Assembly (NCBI RefSeq): GCF_036370855.1
Contig: NC_088101.1
Span: 68,261,559-68,325,558 of the forward strand
Direction of reading: 5' to 3'
DNA: 64,000 bases
Source of the DNA: Dromaius novaehollandiae
Lineage: Eukaryota > Chordata > Aves > Casuariiformes > Dromaiidae
How positions within the stretch are numbered: position 1 is the stretch's first letter; every line of letters begins with the position of its first letter. Below the pieces are notes generated by a model. That model searched no databases. It was not told where the DNA came from and saw only the letters and a list, made by a program, of their open reading frames with translations. Positions 59,847 through 64,000 of the stretch are shown here, one piece after another. The position numbers were made by a program, and so were the translations under genes.

Positions 59847-60519
59847 GTGAGGGGCGGCGAGGCCCGGGCAGTGCGGCCTGTGGCGGGCGGGGGGGGAGAT
59901 TACAGCGGCTCCCGCGTAATCCTCTGCCTGTCCTCGGCTCTGGCCGCCCCCTGCGGGGCTGGGCCGCTTCAGGCAGCGGGGCGGCCGCAATGGGAGGTGG
60001 AAGGAGAGAGCTGAGGCGGCGGAGGCCGCATGGCGGACCCCCGGCGCCGCCTCGTCTGGGCAGGCCCGGGAGCCTTGGCGGCTCCCTCTGAGTGCTGGGC
60101 CTAGGCACGGGGTCGGCCTTTCTGGCGGGACCGGGCCCCTCGGCGGGGTGCGGGGACGGATGGCGGCGGTGTGATGGCAGGGAGCGAGCGGGGAGGGCCT
60201 CGTGCCGCGGTGCTGGGTGGGGGAAGGAGAGGAAGCCGCTGGCCTAGCTGCTTGGGCGAGCTGGGTTGGGCTCCTGTCGCGTTGGAGCCGGGGGCGGCGC
60301 GCTGCTCGGCCCGCTCCCCAGCGCCCGGCTTTGTGTGCGTTTCTTTCTTTCTCTCTTTCTCTTTGGCATCTCTGTGTGTCCCCCCAGCCCGTTTGTTTGT
60401 TTCTTCCCGTCTCTGGCTTGAGAGGTCTGGCAACTCTGGTCCTAGAAGTCGGCATGAGGCTTATTTAGCCAGTGTAACTAGCGCCTAACCTACTAGAAAC
60501 GTTCTTTCTTTGTTAACAG

Positions 60520-60660
60520 CTTTAACTCAGTGACCAACATGAAGATGGCTGACTTCAACTAAGAATTGGTGTGGGGTGGGATTTGGGAGGGAGGGAAGAG
60601 GGGAAGTTATAACCCCCCCCCCGATAAATGCATTAAAGTTACAGAAATTGCAGGAACTTG
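60520..60660 (+). other. DHX15: Possible alternative last exon of DHX15
   Basis: CTTTGTTAACAG is an acceptor at 60,508-60,519. Joining exon 1 (ending in GG) to the C at 60,520 completes Gly and reads FNSVTNMKMADFN, then TAA (60,560-60,562). ATTAAA, a variant poly(A) signal, follows at 60,632-60,637. If used, the product would be a 36-residue peptide without helicase domains, or the transcript would be degraded. The peptide has a coding-like look, but a fitting frame has a one-in-three chance. I cannot match it to a known isoform. The end is approximate. Confidence 0.3.
60613..60622. repeat. C10 homopolymer
   Basis: Ten consecutive C just before the ATTAAA signal in DHX15 intron 1. A simple run prone to length variation. 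Confidence 0.85.
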
Positions 60661-63600
60661 GACAGCATGCTTATGCTGTCCTTTTGTACACAGTCGTTTC
60701 ATTGCCTTCACTGTATAATCTTTTTTTGCTTCACTTTCGTGGGGAACTCTTAAAACAGATTTCTGGAATGTAAAGGGCCCCAAAGAAATACTGTATTTAT
60801 CTAGTCTGCTCTTCTGTTGGTGCCCAGAAGACTTTCTTGAATTAATTCTTTCCTGAAGTCCAACATATTGTTTTGGACTAGAATATTTATCCTAGAAAAG
60901 TAAATGCCTTACCTTGTTATCAAAACTTGTAGTAATTAAAAATCAACCGTAGCAGTTAGTGTTCATTGATAAACTGTCTTTGCTCTTGAAATAGAACTTG
61001 CATTTTTTCTAAGTGTGAAGTCGAGTAGCTTTAATTTTTAGCTGCTAGAGTTTGATATGTTTTTGTCAGCTAAACTGAAGTGAATGTTATTATTGAACAT
61101 CTGTTTTCTGTATGTAGGTAGTATAACCATAATCTAATTTTTTTAATGAAGTGTATCAAACTGCTTACCTCCTCTTAAGATATACTCCCCCAATTTTCCC
61201 AAAAGTTTGTATAGCTCTTTTGTGCATACAAAAAGCCATAAATATACAGACTTCTTGGGCATACAGGCTTTTGTAACGGCTTCAAATGGTGATGCCAAAA
61301 CTTGGTGTAATTTGAACCTGGTACAATTGGTATTGTTGTGCAGATAATCACTGTTGTTCAATATTTCCTAGTTTGTATGTTGTAGGGTTGTGGGGTTTAT
61401 TTATTTTTTTAACATTTCTTATTTTTTTGTATTATTTTTATTGATTGTCTGCTGTCACCCTGAAGCTTTAGTCTTCCTGTTTTGTGTATACTATGACTGG
61501 TTCCCAGCAATGCTATAACTTTTTTACTGCAGGTGTGTACTCTTTATTACACCTGAAAACAAACCAAAACAAAAACAACTATACAAGCTCTGGTTTTGTG
61601 CCCCTTCTCCCAACAAAGCATTAAGTGATATAGGACCAAGAATCAGTTGCTGTAAGCGGAATTATTGAGTGTGATTATTACTTGAGGTCTTAATTTATCT
61701 AACACATGCCACACTAACCTTATACTGTGCTGATTTATTCATAGGGTGGTTAGGATTTACAGCTTATAGAGGGCTAATAGATATGCAGGGAAATTCTTGT
61801 TAATAGCATGTATTTACATGCCTTCTGTGCAGAGAGAGCCTTTATGCAATTTAGTTGGTTTTGGAACTGGATTAAGCTAAATTTGAAGTGGCATCTATTC
61901 AGGGAGCTAATACAGAAATAGTGAGTGTATTTAACTGACGATCTAACTGCGTAGTACCCTGTATTTTTTAGTTTGTTTTTAATTAAGGCCATGTATTAGT
62001 ATGTGCAGTTTTGCATGGGAGTAATGTCAGGCCAGCAGGCTTGTAATCACCAATGTAAACTACTTAAGCACAACATCTGTTTTCTTTTAGCCTTGAAGTA
62101 TCACCCTTGAACAAAAAAAACTTTTTGAAATATGTGAATTGTATGGGAAGTCTCTGGTTACAATGTTGCTGTGTGAATTATGTTAGTGTCTCTAAATCTG
62201 TTCATTTTTTTTCTAAATTATTTAACTTCAGTTGCTGCTGCATAACATCACCGTGGTTGTGTGAGTGGGATGTATCACTGACTTACTCTGTCTTCCGTTT
62301 TCATACATACAGAACAGAATTTCTCATTTAACTGTATTGGGTTTTTTTGCATCAACTGCAGACTCTTGCAAATATCTGTTTAGTAAAGGAAGAATAGCAC
62401 TAATGTTCTATTACATATGTTTAGACTGTTTTACAGTGATGGTCAGTGGTTTTACCTTGTGTCCTGTGTTTCCATTTTTAGTTTTACGTGCTTTTCATCT
62501 TAGAACTTAGTGACTTGTTTCTTTTGTATCCATATGTGTATGCATTGTATATGTGAAAGCTGATAGATGAGACTACTTACAAAAAAAATTGATTATGGAA
62601 TTGGAGTTTGTGCGCAAGACAGATTTGATTAAATGATAATTTATCTTCTCTGAGATGATGCAAAGCAAGTTAAATGTGACAGTTCTTAAATGAAGAATTG
62701 CCAAATTGCGTTTTTAGAGAATTCAGTGAGTTCATATGGCACCATAACACATCCAGTATATATCCTACCAAAGTCTGATATGGAGGCTTTCCTTTTTTGT
62801 GGAGTGATCAGTCTTCAAAAGAGATGAGCTGGAATTCTGTTTTGTACTTTATTCATTAAAATGCTCATCTGGGGTCACTTCACTTACTTCAAAGTTGTCA
62901 GTGATTGGGAAGCACACAGCATCTTTTTTGGAATAGAATGTCATTCCCCTTTTCCCTGGTTGATCCCAGAAGTCTGGATGTCTGCCAAATTTCAGTAATA
63001 CTAGTGAGAGACTGGGAACTGATTTTAGGAGAAATGCTGCTGTAAAACAAACCAATAAATGACCAATGAATATTGGAGAGTAAATTTGAGGGCCTGTTAT
63101 ATGTTATGTTTTTTCTATGCTGATATCTAGTTGCTACCCTTCTATCTTTCTTAAATCTCTTAATAAGAATGAAGAAAAAATAACTCCCTTGGTTAACCTC
63201 TATTGAGGTTAAAGTCCATTGAGTTTTTGCCTTCTGAAATAAATAAAATTTGATAAGTTTGTTTTTTTAAATGCAGGAGTGGACAGCTGTAAGAGTTAAA
63301 TGAAGTAACACAAATGGAGAATTGACAGGACTTTCCATTCTGGATCATATTTGTAGTTTGTTTATGCCAGTACAGTGTTCTTGAGATTATATCTATGCTT
63401 TAAACCCACACAAGTCACTGCCATCACAAAAGAAGTCAGTGCTGCCCCCTCTCTTCTCATGCTGCAAGTGCTTGGGAGACTAGATGAGAAAACTGATCTG
63501 TATTAGAATTAATTTTGGTGGAGGTGGGCTAGGAAGGGCTTGTTCTTTACGAGGTCACTGAAGTGCTTCTACCAACACAAGGGCAAGGTTGGCAACAGAG

Positions 63601-64000
63601 GATAGGTCTGTTTACTTTGGCACGAGTGCTGGCTTATGCGGTTTTGAAGCGTACCTGCAAATAAACTCATCTGCTCTGTAGAAGCTTCTGACATAAAATT
63701 GTTTACTTGAACAGTTAGAGTAGTCTGCTTCTGAAGGAATTCTGTTGCCAACTTCTTCGTTGGTGTCTAGTCAAAGTGTAAAAACCATTAATAGTATGTC
63801 TTACTCTCTTTCTACTTCCAGATTTTTCCCTCCATGAAGTATGTACTGTTATCAGGGTGTTGTATCTTGCCCTGGTTTTACCATAATTAAATGGCTCTTA
63901 CAACTTTTATTTCCTGTTCTTATTATGCTGCTACTGTCTCATCACACTTTATCTATGCCAGTAGCTGCTGATTTAAAGATGCTGATTCTTAATAGCTCAT

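Larger units (their letters stand above)
59235..60340 (+). promoter_or_regulatory. DHX15: DHX15 CpG-island promoter
   Basis: Strong CpG and GC enrichment with sharp edges against AT-rich flanks, covering the 5' UTR, exon 1 and the start of intron 1. It has no TATA box. It contains a YY1-type site GCCGCCATTTT (59,644-59,654), an NRF1-like GCGCGTGCGC (59,540-59,549) and a CG alternating run. This is the usual makeup of a broad housekeeping promoter. Transcription probably begins somewhere in 59,550-59,700; the exact start is not visible. Several long GC-rich frames on both strands here are by-products of composition. Confidence 0.85.
59847..64000 (+). other. DHX15: DHX15 intron 1 (5' part)
   Basis: Begins GTGAGG and runs past the window end. 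The first 500 bases are CpG island; the rest is T-rich. The expected second exon, which would encode the Lys/Asp/Arg-rich stretch, is not seen up to 64,000. A possible alternative terminal exon starts at 60,520. Other acceptor-like sites (for example near 62,091) are not followed by plausible coding sequence. Confidence 0.8.

Noticed and set aside
59201-60488. Several long frames on both strands (up to 269 codons) in the DHX15 CpG island
   Set aside because: GC-rich DNA has few stop codons. The products are Ala/Arg/Pro-rich, overlap one another, and the one real coding piece is the 68-base DHX15 exon.
62080-62110. Acceptor-like TTTTCTTTTAG as DHX15 exon 2
   Set aside because: The following sequence does not encode the Lys/Asp/Arg-rich segment expected after exon 1, and a stop follows soon.

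Overview
This 64 kb window is nuclear DNA from an amniote, most likely a bird. It has spliced genes with GT-AG introns, AATAAA polyadenylation signals, a CpG-island promoter, a sparse load of old repeats including a 5'-truncated CR1 LINE, and no operons or bacterial features. The gene order CCDC149 (+), SOD3 (-), DHX15 (+) matches the block around human 4p15.2, read here in the opposite direction. The compact spacing and low repeat density favour a bird over a turtle, crocodile or mammal. The species cannot be fixed from the sequence alone.

Layout. Positions 1-12,170 hold the 3' end of CCDC149: an intron, an internal coding exon (3355-3462), a 4.5 kb intron, the last coding exon (8005-8618) and a 3' UTR of about 3.5 kb. 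SOD3 runs the other way at 13,040-13,961, with its whole 239-codon reading frame in one exon and a short upstream splice acceptor. The two genes meet tail to tail about 0.9 kb apart. From 14.6 to 59.2 kb lies an intergenic region of about 45 kb with no gene I recognise. It contains MIR-like SINE relics, several fold-back elements of sauropsid type, a degraded L3/CR1-type LINE (about 20.65-21.5 kb), a CR1 fragment (about 45.94-46.54 kb), simple repeats, a CpG-rich patch near 30.3-31.1 kb, candidate CTCF and RFX sites, and two exon-like open segments. At 59.2-60.3 kb is the CpG-island promoter of DHX15, followed by its short first coding exon (59,779-59,846) and the start of intron 1, which runs off the window.

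Relationships. The three genes are neighbours by ancestry, not a pathway: a coiled-coil protein of unclear role, a secreted copper/zinc superoxide dismutase, and a nuclear DEAH-box RNA helicase of splicing. SOD3 and DHX15 diverge, so the 45 kb gap probably carries regulatory DNA for one or both.

Most interesting items: a possible alternative terminal exon in DHX15 intron 1 (60,520 onward) that joins in frame to exon 1 and would stop after 13 further codons; the orphan CpG patch at 30.3-31.1 kb; the modified basic tail of SOD3; and a compact TATA-ORF-ATTAAA unit at 22.4-22.8 kb. I found no convincing new biological system. Family names for ancient repeats and transcription-factor sites are read by eye and need a database search.
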